This document shows, piece after piece, positions 1 through 10,247 of a stretch of 64,000 bases of DNA; the stretch's first letter is position 1; the number at the start of each line of letters is the position of its first letter. Source of the stretch: Maylandia zebra (Eukaryota > Chordata > Actinopteri > Cichliformes > Cichlidae); contig NC_135183.1 of NCBI RefSeq assembly GCF_041146795.1, positions 9,591,840 to 9,655,839 on the forward strand. Reading direction: 5' to 3'. A program made the translations under genes and the position numbers. Below the pieces are notes generated by a model. That model was not told the DNA's origin, ran no database searches, and worked only from the letters and a program-made list of their open reading frames with translations.

Positions 1-1143
1 GGTACTGCACTGCAGTGATTTGAATCGTATCTATCCTAGAGATTCCAATTTGTTCATGTAAATGGAGAGTCCTCTTCACACTCTAAGGCTTATTATGATG
101 TTCCACTGAAAAGCCATCAGCTGATCCAAAATGCTGCAGCTACAGTACTGTCAGAGACTAGAAAGAGAAAGCATATTTCTCCCATACTGGTTTCCCTTCA
201 TTAGCTCAATCCAGAATCGCATTTAAAATACTGGTCCTCACATACAAGGTCTTTAATAATCAGGGCCATCTTATCTACCGTATCACTCCATTACAATACT
301 CTCAGACTGCTGGCTTAATTATGGTTTGCAGAGTATAAAAGTAGAATGGGAGGCAGAGCCTTCAGTTTGGATTCGGGAGACAGACACCCTCTCTGCTTCT
401 AAGATTAGGCTTAAAACTTTCCTTTTTGAGTAAGCATACAGTTAGGACTCAATCAGGTGACCCTTAGTTATGCTGCAATAGCCCGAGGCTACTTGGGGAT
501 TCCCATGATGCATTGAGTGTTTCTTTTTCAGTCACCTTTTCTTTTGTTTCTTTTTTCTTTTTGTTGCGTGTCCCGTTTGGCTCTTTTGCCATCAGAATTA
601 TTGTCTAAAGGCGAAGAAAGATGCCCAACGGATTTACTTTACCAAATGGATCATCCCAGCCTTGCCATAATGGTCTATTTGATTCACCATTTATTTTTTA
701 TTGTATTTTATTTTCACTTGCTAAATACGGGACAGACTTGACTGGGGAAAAGAAAGGGGAGAAAGAAAGAGGGAAAGAAAAACAGCGGAGAAGAGGGACA
801 GGGATAAGGGGCAAAAAACAAAAACCAACAAAATAAGCAGACAAAAAATACATATATCAATCACCTGGATCACCTGTTGAGAAAGAAAAAAAGAGAAAAC
901 AAGCAGAAGAAAAAGAGAGCAATATAATAAACAACATCACGATGATCTATGGAAATATAACAGTAAATACTAAATATTAAACATTCAGTCACCTTTTCCA
1001 CTCACATTTTTTGTTTGGTAACATATGTGTTCATACACCTCTCTGCATTTTATTATTAGTTATTACCTTTACCTTACCTAACAATTTAAAACGCTTTGAG
1101 ACATCTTTTGTTGTGATTTTTTGCTAAATAAATAAAATAAATA
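1..1143 (+). mobile_element. LINE 3' portion (L2-like), decayed
   Basis: The first 450 bases translate, through several stops, into the C-terminal part of a fish non-LTR reverse transcriptase (phrases like FKILVLTYKV and QSRIAFKI around 190-260). The end, around 1085-1143, has the typical 'cgctttgagacatctttt' plus AATAAA-rich 3' terminus of fish L2-type LINEs. No intact ORF remains. The same family recurs at 31480-31830, where nearly the same start sequence (ggtactgcactgcagtg) is found. The 460-1080 stretch is AT-rich and could be 3' UTR or a second insertion. Confidence 0.6.
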
Positions 1144-1149
1144 CATAAA

Positions 1150-1572
1150 TAAAATGTGCTTTTTGGTTTGGTTTTGGATCTAAGACCAGGAAATTAGATC
1201 TGTCACAGATTTGTAAAAAGGTGTTTTTGGTTCTTCAGCTCGAGAAAAGCATGCTTCTTGCTCCCTCTTCTTTTTGTATAAACATGGAAATCACAGTGAG
1301 TGAAGTGTACCAACTGCATGAATATTGTCCCTCAAATTGGGGAAAACAATTGTCTGTAAGGTATCACTGACAAAACCTGTTATTATGAGTGATTCTGTTG
1401 TACTCATTAGCAAGACATTACTTTAAAGTACATGTATAACTAAAATTTGGATGAGGTCCAACACACTGTGTGTGCAGAAGAACTTGGAGGAAGTTTCTGT
1501 CATGATTGTTTAAACATCCTTTTTCAAACTTGCCTATCTTGCTATTCAAATATCAATTACATATTTATGTTG
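1150..1572 (+). other. Mucin-like gene 3' module, copy A (remnant)
   Basis: This stretch is alignable with the 3' flank of the mucin-like gene at 12490-12940: shared blocks include 'gatctgtcacagatttgtaa', 'acagtgagtgaag', 'caattgtctgt', 'gtgattctgtt' and 'tgtgtgtgcagaag' in the same order and spacing. No coding exon of the family is visible upstream of it, where a LINE now lies, so it is read as the 3' UTR or flank left by a lost family member. The identification rests on homology inside this window only. Confidence 0.6.
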
Positions 1573-1574
1573 GG

Positions 1575-2553
1575 AAAACAGCTCCCTCTGCAGCTGGATC
1601 CTTAGCTTCCTGTCTGACAGACGCCAGGTGGTCAGACTGGGCAGCATCACCTCATCCCCCATCACACTGAACACTGGTGCTCCACAGGGGTGTGTACTGA
1701 GCCCTCTCCTGTACTCACTCTACACCTACGACTGCACAGCCACTAACAGCTCCAACATCATTGTGAAGTTTGCGGACGACACTACAGTGGTGGGTCTTAT
1801 CACCAACGGTGATGAGACGGCTTACAGGGAGGAGGTCAGCGCCCTGACCCACTGGTGTCAAGACAACCATCTCACCCTAAACGTCGCAAAGACAAAGTGG
1901 ACTTCCGGAGGTGCAGAGAAGTACACACCCCCATCACCATCAACGGCGCTGCTGTGGAGAGAGTGAGCAGCTTCCGGTTCCTTGGAATACATCTGGCTGA
2001 GGATCTTACGTGGTCAGTACACACAAACAAAACAGTGAAGAAGGCGCAGCAGCGCCTCTTCTTTCTCAGGAGACTGAAAAGATTCGGCATGAGCCCTCGC
2101 ATCCTCAGGACCTTCTATCGCTGTGCCATTGAGAGCATCCTCACTGGATGCATCACCACCTGGTATGGCAACAGCACCGCCTACAACTGCAAAGCTCTCC
2201 AGAGAGTAGTGCGGTGCTCTGAACGGATAATTGGAGGTGAGCTTCCCTCCCTCCAAGACATCTACAGGAAGCGCTGCCTGAGGAAAGCGGGGAGGATCAT
2301 CAAGGACTCCAGTCACCCCAGCCATAAACTGTTCAGACTGCTTCCATCAGGAAGGAGGTTCTGCAGCATCCGGTCCCGTACCAGCAGACTGAGAGACAGC
2401 TTTTTCCATCAGGCCATCAGACTGCTGAACACGTCATAGACACCTCAGCTTCACTACTGGAACTTCAACATTATGCACTCCACACTGTATATAAATGCCA
2501 CTTGTTTTGCACATATTCAACTCTGTATATTTTATATATTTTATTATTATTAT

Positions 2554-2589
<36 letters not shown>

Positions 2590-2609
2590 ATTTAATTTGT
2601 AAAAATGTG

Positions 2610-2656
<47 letters not shown>

Positions 2657-2887
2657 AGGAAAATATTTAGTATACACATCCAGAAATGCATACACTATTA
2701 TATATTGTACATATATTTATTAGTTTCAGGTTGGCCATTCTTGTATTTTGCTCGTTTGTGTTGTTGTGTTTGCACATCTCTGTTGCTTGTGGGGCTCGCA
2801 CACAAGAATTTCACTCGCATGTGCTGTGCCAGTGTGCCTGCACATGTGATGTGACAATAAAAGTGATTTGATTTGATTTGATTTGTT
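1575..2887 (+). mobile_element. L2/CR1-like LINE, 5'-truncated, frameshifted
   Basis: The sequence encodes the C-terminal half of a reverse transcriptase. [16 protein letters not shown] and the catalytic [11 protein letters not shown] lie at about 1674-1795; the 3' part (RLKRFGMSPR to RDSFFHQAIRLLN) is in another frame at about 2070-2437. Compared with the intact relative at 6392-8490, about ten bases are missing near 1895, which breaks the frame. The 3' UTR holds a poly-T/AC microsatellite and ends in a (gattt)n tail at 2863-2885, typical of L2-group elements. The endonuclease and N-terminal RT are absent. Confidence 0.8.
2556..2654 (+). repeat. poly-T (31) and (AC)n microsatellite
   Basis: A run of 31 T at 2556-2586 is followed by an AC dinucleotide tract at 2613-2654, both inside the 3' UTR of the LINE fragment. 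Confidence 0.95.
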
Positions 2888-3722
2888 GTTCTTCTTGTTT
2901 TATAGCTATAAGCCTATGCAATGTATATATTTTCTATTTAACCAAATTACTTTTATTCCTAATAATTTATGGAAGAAGATTTTATGGTTTAGTGTAAGTA
3001 ACCCAAAACTGTCTTTAACATGTTCCCAAGTAATGTTTTACTGTAATCACATTACACTTTTCAGTAACATGGTCATACAATGTGTTACTGTGCTAAATTC
3101 AATAATCACAGTTACAATTGTGCCATTATTTGTGCTGCAAAGGTTCTTCCATTGTCTGCTTGAAGGACATATAAATAGAAAGCATCAAACATGGCTTTTT
3201 CTTCCTGTGCACTTGCACTGCCGTCACCTGATGTCAGTTAATGTGGCTGAAGGTATAATGAGATGACAGCCACTGACATCTCCTCAAAGAGAGTAAGCCA
3301 CAGAAGGTCATTTTTAGGAAAGATGCCTGTTCACAGAGTGCTGTATCAAAGAATATGGAACCTTGACATCAACAATGGCTGCAGTCTGGAGAGGATTGTC
3401 AAGAAAAATCCATTCAAGAAGTGGATCTGAGGCCCACCCATGTCAGTGCCACTGAACATAGATGCCACCAGGAAAGGACCTACAACTGTCACAATCCTAA
3501 GACCAAGCAACTCCTGAACCAGAGACAACACCTCAGCCCACATAAAAAATTAATATTCTGCAGAAAAATGTTCTCTCTAAGTGTTAAATGGATTAAGGTC
3601 GAGCTCATTTTAATACTTTCTATTCTGTTTAATTGGAGTAATATCTGTGTCCCTGAAATCACCTCATATCAGTTCAGTTGGCCTAGATTTATTTAGTTAA
3701 ATTTATAGAGCAGCTGATTTAA
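2888..3722. other. No gene recognised; possible old repeat
   Basis: AT-rich DNA. About 3130-3560 has the feel of a degraded transposon (short phrases such as 'caaagaatatggaacc' recur in fish repeats), but no frame reads as a known transposase and no termini are visible. Confidence 0.4.
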
Positions 3723-4312
3723 AGTTTCAAGTTTTATTGTCATGTACAGATAAACAGTGTAGCCACATTTTAATTCTTTGGCTCGTGCTCCTCAGTTTTA
3801 CATGAGCATACTGAAAGTGTGAAGATATATTAAGAAGAAAATAGCAGTAATAATAATGATAAAAGAGAAAAATAAATAAATATTTAGAGAATTTAAGACA
3901 AGTTGTGCAAGACGTGTGCAATGAGCACTTAAGTGGCATCTGTTGAGTGAGTCCTGTAATTGTAATGAGTGTGTAATAGTGTGTATGGAATGTCAGCAAT
4001 TCAAAAGCCTGATGGCTTGTGGGTAAAAACTGTCTCTGTGTCTGGTAGTGCAGGGTTTAATGCTCCTGAACTGCCTGCCAGATGGCAGGAGTGTGAAAAG
4101 TCTGTGGCTGGGATCAAAGAGGATCCGCTGCGTCTTTCTCACACAGTGCTGTCTGTAGAGATCCTGCATGGCTGGTAGTTCGGTCCTGGTGACACGCTGT
4201 TCTGATCTCCCCACCCTCTGAAGAGCTTTGCGGTCCAGAACATTACAGCTGCTGTACCAGGTGGTAATGCAGCCAGTCAGAATACTCTCAATGGTGCATC
4301 GATAGAAGTTTC
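3723..4312 (-). mobile_element. L2-like LINE 3' fragment
   Basis: On the minus strand the frame ending at 3993 reads RRTELPAMQDLYRQHCVRKTQ and DSFYPQAIRLLN-like text, the same C-terminal RT tail as in the plus-strand LINEs at 2230-2437 and 7970-8170. The 3' end toward 3723 is 'acaataaaacttgaaac' in that orientation. It is truncated at both coding ends and not functional. Confidence 0.7.
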
Positions 4313-4833
4313 AAAATGGGACTGGAACTCAAAACACAGCTTTATTGCTGGCAAAACTTTTTCACAAAAGCAAAACTCAGAACAGAGGTGCTGGAAGACT
4401 GGACATAACAAACACACAGCATGTTGAGGATACAACACAACAGAGGGTAAAGGCAAACACAGGGCTTATATACACAGGGGAGTAATCAGGGAATGGGAAA
4501 CAGGAGGGAGACACAGCTGGGAGAGATTAGGACTAACGAGACAGGGGCAGGTAAAACTGAATACACTGACATAGGACTAGGACTATCAAAATAAAACAGG
4601 AAATAAGAAACAAATCACAAAAATGCAAACTCGACACTGAGAGACAGACAGAAAGAATATAACACATAAAACAGAGAAGACAGTGACTTAACGTAAAGAG
4701 AACAAAACCAAGAATAACCCTTAATACAAAATCAAAACAGCACAACTCAAACCCCAAACAAATCATAATTTAGAAAAACACCAAAACAGAAACAGAAAAA
4801 GCTGGGTCAAGATGAGCCAGAACCGTGACAGCC
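4313..4833. repeat. Unclassified interspersed repeat
   Basis: A compact block rich in A and G ending in 'gagccagaaccgtgacag'. Its composition (phrases like 'ggcttatatacac' and 'gaaacaggagggagacacag') is like high-copy fish repeats and it separates the LINE fragment from mucin-cluster DNA. I cannot assign a class; an LTR or SINE relic is possible. Confidence 0.35.
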
Positions 4834-4961
4834 AGATGGAAATGAAGGAATATAGTGTATAATCTGAGTTTGTTGTGAACTACATGTTTGAAAAACTGTT
4901 TGGCGACTTCACTAAGTGGCTTTCTGTTAAAGGCTTTTTACTAGGTACCATGACCTTTAAG
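4834..4961 (+). other. Mucin-like gene upstream homology block
   Basis: Bases 4870-4935 resemble 17690-17760, which lies about 0.9 kb upstream of the complete mucin-like gene (shared 'gtga-ctacat', 'gaaaaactg' and 'acttc' in order). The block ends 'cctttaag', similar to the 'gtctttaag' acceptor before the repeat exon of the complete gene, and is cut there by a hAT-type terminus. It suggests that the front of the second mucin-like gene once lay here. Confidence 0.4.
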
Positions 4962-6349
4962 CAGTGTTGGGACTGACGCGTTATTAAGTACAGTAACTAC
5001 GTTATTATTATGGTAACGATCACGGTAACTAGTTATTATGCGAAAACCAGGAACGCGTTACTCGTTACTGGGATTTACATTGTTATTCGTTACTTTGTGT
5101 GGTGGCTATCGCGGAGCTTCCACAGATTCAATAACATTAGCAAGTGGTGGAGGCCAGCAGGTGGATGAGGGAAAGGGGAGGCAGGAGGGGGAGAGACCCG
5201 AGGCGGCCGCAGGTCCAAGTGTCAGGTGAACTGAACTTCAGGTAATAAGTTATGACCTGCAGTCTATCTGGGTCAGTTATAAACCAAGTTTAGGTGGAGT
5301 TTATTTTCGTTGTTCTGACTTTTTCGTACTGCGTACTAGCTAGCATAACGGAGTTTCTATACAGTTGGGTGGGTGCTATGTTACTGATGTTGAACTTTAT
5401 TTTGTTCATAAGGTTAATTATTAGTGTTGCCAACCGTCCCGTAAAAAACGGAATCGTCTCGTATTCAAAGAAAATATTTCGCTTTTCGTATTGAGGTGAA
5501 AAGGAACACAGTTTGTTCAGCTACAATGAAAAAGACACAAAGCTGGAGTTATTCTGTGTTCACGCTGCACAGCTGCCTCTTCTCCTCTCATTCTCTCCCC
5601 CTCTCTCTCCTGTTTCTACTTCAATCATTAAACTGATCAATGATCAGCTGATCGGCTTTTCTCTCTTGTTTGTTTATCGCCCACTTTGCGCCAGAAAGAG
5701 GAAACCAGTCGCGCTAAACAACAGCAGCATGTTTAAGCTTGATCAGCTGTTGTTAGAATTTATTTAATATTAATTTCTAGTATCAGCTGATGTTTGCTGG
5801 AGCCACAGCTGTAAACCTGCTGGTCTTGATGTCGGTTTGGATATGTGGTGAGAGGGAAACATGAAGATGAAACCAGGAGACGTCCTTACTGAATCATCAG
5901 AGCTGAACAGTTGATGGAGAAACAGGTTTACCTTTTAGGTGACATGAATGAGTTGAAGGGAAGTTATGAACTGTTTCTGAGAGACAAATAACACCAGGAT
6001 CCTTTTCTAAGTAGCTGACAGCTGGTAACTGTGCAGGGGTGGATCTAGGAAAGTTTTGCCAGGGGGGCAGGTAGGGCATTAACAGGGAAAGGTGGGGCAC
6101 AAAGACATACTTTTCTTTCTTATTCTCATTTAAAATATCTAGCTTTTATTAAATAATTATCTAAATCTTACAACCAAAGTTTTTATCTGACGTAAAATGT
6201 ATAGAAATCATACATATACCAACAAGACTGTGTACATATGGAAAAGATATATATAAATCTTATAAAGTTTGTATCTGTCTTGTGTGAAACTTGTATGAAA
6301 AGCATACAAGAGTAAAAACAGATATAAGATCCCTTGGAAAAATTATATA

Positions 6350-8188
6350 ATGAAACTTGTATGTTTTGGATACTTACTAAAACAATATATCCCCTCGACT
6401 ACAATTCGGACCTTTCCCAATCAAAAACCTTGGGTTGACTCTACTGTCAGGAGAGCTCTCAAAGCACGGACCACGGCCTACAATATGGGGCTCACATCGG
6501 GCGATATGACCAACTATAAAGCAGCTTCTTATGGTTTAAGGAAGACTGTGAAAGCGGCTAAAAGGCGTTACAAGGACAAGGTGGAGTCGCATTTCCAATA
6601 TGGCGACTCCCGACATATATGGGACGGGCTACGAACAATCACAGATTATAAACCCAGCACTGTGAGATGTACGAAACCGGAATTAGCTGACGAACTCAAT
6701 GCTTTTTTTGCGCGTTTTGAGGCGCCTCAGTTTCAATCTCAGAGCCCTGCACCCGCCCCCGCTGCTGAACCAGCACCACTGATACTCTCTGAGCATGATG
6801 TGAGGAAAGCTCTGAGGGCAACCAACTGCAGGAAGGCAGCGGGACCAGATAGCATACCGGGACGTGTGCTAAGAGTATGTGCAGATCAGCTAACTACAGT
6901 TTTCACTAACATCTTCAATGCCTCCCTGGCCCAGCAGGTAGTCCCCACCTGCTTTAAAACATCAGTGATTGTTCCGATCCCTAAGAACACCCGCCCAGCC
7001 AGCCTAAATGATTATCGCCCAGTGGCCCTAACATCTGTAGTGATGAAATGTTTTGAGAGGCTCATGAAACCCTTTATTAGTTCTTTCCTCCCTCCCGACT
7101 TGGACTCATTGCAGTTTGCATACCGGACAAATAGATCCACTGGAGATGCTGTAGCACAGGTCCTGCACACCACACTGAGCCATCTAGATGAGGGACGTGG
7201 GAACTATGTGAGAATGCTGTTTATAGACTACAGCTCAGCGTTCAACACCATAGTGCCCCACATCCTTACGGATAAGCTCCGGGATCTGGGATTCAGCACA
7301 TCCTTGTGCAGGTGGATTCACAGCTTTTTGACTGCGAGACCACAGTCGGTGAGAATAGGGGATGTGTACTCTCATACCCTTTCACTGAACATAGGGGCCC
7401 CCCAGGGATGTGTGCTTAGCCCTCTTCTTTATTCCCTCTACACCGCGGACTGCACGGCCAGATACCCCACTAACTCCATTGTGAAGTTCGCTGACGACAC
7501 AGTGGTGGTAGGACTCATCTCCGGGAATGACGAGAGGGCCTACCGAAGCGAGGTGGACGGATTAGCAAAGTGGTGTGTGGCAAACCACCTCTCCATGAAT
7601 ATCAGCAAAACAAAGGAGATGGTGATTGATTTTAGGAGACAGAGAGGCGAGAAAACTCACACCCCAATTCAGATCAATGGAAACCCTGTGGAGAAAGTCT
7701 CTAATTTTAAATACCTCGGTGTTTATATCAACGAGGACCTTATTTGGAACACACATACGGACTTCCTCATCAGCAAAGGCAGACAGCGCCTCTATCATCT
7801 GAGGCGTTTAAAGAGGTTTAAGATCTCCAAGAACATCCAGAGGAGATTCTACACCGGGGTCATTGAGAGCATCCTGTGTAATAACATCACGGTGTGGTAC
7901 GGGAACTGCACAGTACAGCAACAGAAAGCCCTGCAGAGGGTCGTGCGCACAGCTGAACGCACTATGGGAACATCTTTACCAACACTGCAGGACATCTACG
8001 CTGAAAGGTGCAGATCCCGGGCCATCAGGATCACTAACGACTCCAGCCATCCCGCTTACAAACTGTTCAGGCCACTGAGGTCAGGGAAACGCCTCTGTAG
8101 CCTGAAAACAAGAACTGAAAGGTTCAGGAGGAGTTTTTACCCACAAACAGTGAGACTCCTCAATCAAAACACAAATCGGACAACATGA
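6350..8188 (+). CDS. LINE reverse transcriptase ORF (5'-truncated)
   Basis: An uninterrupted 612-residue frame that would copy LINE RNA into DNA at a nicked target. The RT core is complete: AAGPDSIPGRVLR and the N-terminal palm region at about 160-175, NDYRPVALTS at about 223, DYSSAFNTI with the first catalytic Asp near 300, [13 protein letters not shown] near 351, and KFADDTVVVGL with the catalytic Asp pair at about 382-383. The C-terminal tail has the L2-type RLYHLRRLKRF and SFYPQTVRLLNQ stretches. The apurinic endonuclease normally found N-terminal to this is missing. The first roughly 14 codons, including the Met, come from flanking DNA rather than from the LINE. Probably not expressed as a functional protein. 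Confidence 0.8.
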   Translation: MKLVCFGYLLKQYIPSTTIRTFPNQKPWVDSTVRRALKARTTAYNMGLTSGDMTNYKAASYGLRKTVKAAKRRYKDKVESHFQYGDSRHIWDGLRTITDYKPSTVRCTKPELADELNAFFARFEAPQFQSQSPAPAPAAEPAPLILSEHDVRKALRATNCRKAAGPDSIPGRVLRVCADQLTTVFTNIFNASLAQQVVPTCFKTSVIVPIPKNTRPASLNDYRPVALTSVVMKCFERLMKPFISSFLPPDLDSLQFAYRTNRSTGDAVAQVLHTTLSHLDEGRGNYVRMLFIDYSSAFNTIVPHILTDKLRDLGFSTSLCRWIHSFLTARPQSVRIGDVYSHTLSLNIGAPQGCVLSPLLYSLYTADCTARYPTNSIVKFADDTVVVGLISGNDERAYRSEVDGLAKWCVANHLSMNISKTKEMVIDFRRQRGEKTHTPIQINGNPVEKVSNFKYLGVYINEDLIWNTHTDFLISKGRQRLYHLRRLKRFKISKNIQRRFYTGVIESILCNNITVWYGNCTVQQQKALQRVVRTAERTMGTSLPTLQDIYAERCRSRAIRITNDSSHPAYKLFRPLRSGKRLCSLKTRTERFRRSFYPQTVRLLNQNTNRTT

Positions 8189-8490
8189 TGGACAATTCCA
8201 TACACAGTATATAATTTTCCTTTGAGTTTTATCCTTATTTTTATTTGTATTTTATCATATACATCTGTATTTATGTAAATACGTACACTATAGCTCTTAA
8301 CTATTACAGCGTAATATTTTGCACGATATTATACATTTTTATACTTTTATATAGATATTTTTTATTATAAGTTTAGTAAGATGCACAGTCGGGGGGGGGA
8401 GTACTTTTTAGCCGGAAAAAACATTTCACTGTGTGTTGTACTAGTTATAACTACATGTGACAAATAAATAAAGAATTGAATTGAATTGAA
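6392..8490 (+). mobile_element. L2/CR1-like LINE, 5'-truncated
   Basis: The homology to LINE protein begins about 6392 (TTIRTFPNQKPWVDS) and the element ends at about 8490 with the 3' tail 'aattgaattgaattgaat' after an AATAAA-containing 3' UTR. It sits inside a short AT-rich segment whose ends mirror each other (catatggaaaaga near 6238; tcttttccatatg near 8552), probably a small DNA element. The endonuclease domain is lost by 5' truncation, so it is not autonomous, but the remaining frame is open, suggesting a young insertion. Confidence 0.85.
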
Positions 8491-10247
8491 TATATGAAAG
8501 TAATGAGAAAGTGGCCACTTTCATGAGTAAATCATATAAGTTTTTACTATTTCTTTTCCATATGGGCACTGTCACAACAGCATTTGTTTTCATTCAAAGG
8601 CTTTATGGCTTTAATACCTGGTGGGCCGGTCTGTAGTCAAAATGCCCGATTTTCTGTCCCAGTCCAGCCCTGCAGGTTAATACTGGCAGTGTCACCATGC
8701 CAGCTGACTGTATTTCATCATCAGCCAGTGTTGTTCTTTATCAATATTACCAAAGTTTACCATAAGTCAGCATAGAAAGTATTTACTTGCTTTCAGGTTT
8801 TATTCAAATGTTAGTCTTTTCAGTTGTTTCCCCACTTTTTTCCTGTTTCAAAATCAAACACCAGTTTGTGAGAAGATTATCTTCTTTTTTTAACAGGCAG
8901 ATAAAGTTTTACATTGGAACTGGCTAATTTGTCAATTGTTTGTTACAAATGTTCGTATTTTAATATTCAAAAATGCTTTTGCCCAAAACATATGTGCACT
9001 ATATGTCAGTAAAAATACTATGCAAATATTGCTGTCCTTGAATGCTGAGAAAACACTGACAAAGCACTGATTGTATCTCTTGTACTTTATCAACGCAGTA
9101 TCTAAAAACTTTGCACCGTAGCGGTTAAAATCTCATTCTAATAAGAGTTAAAAGCGCATTCGGTTATTAGGTTTATAGGATTATTGAATTATGGTTAACG
9201 GTTGGTAGAATTTTTTTTTAAACATTATCTGCCAATTACATCTGCCACCCTTCTCCAAATCTGTGCCCCTACCTGGCCCCCCCAACAAAGATTTTCTAGA
9301 CACGCCACTGCTGGTGAGAGGGAAACATGAAGATGAAACCAGGAGATGTCCTTACTGAATCATCAGAGCTGAACAGGTGATGGAGAAACAGGTTTACCTT
9401 TTAGGTGACATGAATGAGTTGAAGGGAAGTTATGAACTGTTTCTGAGAGACAAATAACCCCAGGATCCTTTTTTAGGTAGCTGACAGCTGGTAACTGTGC
9501 AGGGGCGGGTCTAGCAAAGTGTTGCCAGGGGGCAGGTAGGTCATTAACAGGGAAAGGGGGGCACAAAGAAATACTTTTCTTTCTTATTCTCATTTAAAAT
9601 GTCTAGCTTTTAAAAAATAATTATCTGAATCTTACAACAAACGATTGATAGATTGATGCATATATACCATCAAAACAGTGTACATCACTGTCACAACAGT
9701 GTTTATTTTCATTCAAAGGCTTTATGATTTTTCCTATAATGGTGGGCCGGTCTCTAGTCAAAATGCCCGGGACGATTTTTCATCCCAGTCCAGCCCTGTA
9801 TGCAGCTCATCTGCAGTCTGGTGTTGCCTACATCTTCCTATTCAAAAGGCAGAATTTCCGAGTTCTGAGTACAATCGAAAGCACCACGACTGCAGTTTTT
9901 GTGTTGGATGTAAAAGGCACACATGACGCTGTGACGTAGGCTAGAATCATGGCAGCAGTCAATGACGGTCCAGGCGTAGGATTTCTCTCGTGAAAATATG
10001 CACATTATCTTTTCCTTTCTATTGGTAGGTGGCACAGTGCACTTGTGGCAAGTAAGCAAGCTAGAAGACTGGCAAAGTTATGGAAGAAACACATTAACAA
10101 GAGAATTCTGAGTAAAACCAAAGTTACTTTCCCTAGTAACTAGTTACTTTGAAAGTAACGAGTAACTTGAAGTAACTGAGTTACTTTTGAGAGAAGTAAC
10201 TAGTAATGTAACTAAGTTACTATTTTAAAGTAACTAACCCAACACTG

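Larger units (their letters stand above)
5847..9800 (+). repeat. Tandem duplication of ~1.1 kb unit, second copy partial
   Basis: 5847-6240 (starting 'gtgagagggaaacatgaag') recurs with few changes at 9312-9690, and 8561-8680 ('gtcacaacag' to 'cagtccagccctg') recurs at 9683-9800. In the second copy the two parts are contiguous; in the first they are split by about 2.3 kb containing the LINE. Without that insert the repeat period is roughly 1.1 kb. Each unit contains hAT-like ends (caggggtggatctag near 6033; tctagacacgccactg ending near 9311). Confidence 0.7.
4962..10247. mobile_element. hAT-like composite transposon block
   Basis: The left end reads CAGTGTTGGGACTGACGCG and the right end closes with CCCAACACTG. 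Both sides have subterminal 'gttact/agtaac' repeats (4975-5095 and 10120-10235), the pattern of large fish hAT elements. No transposase is visible. The inside holds a tandem duplication and an L2-like LINE. I could not find an 8-bp target duplication at the two ends (cctttaag versus ttggtacc), so it may be a composite or deleted structure. It cuts the mucin-like gene at 10248. Confidence 0.6.
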
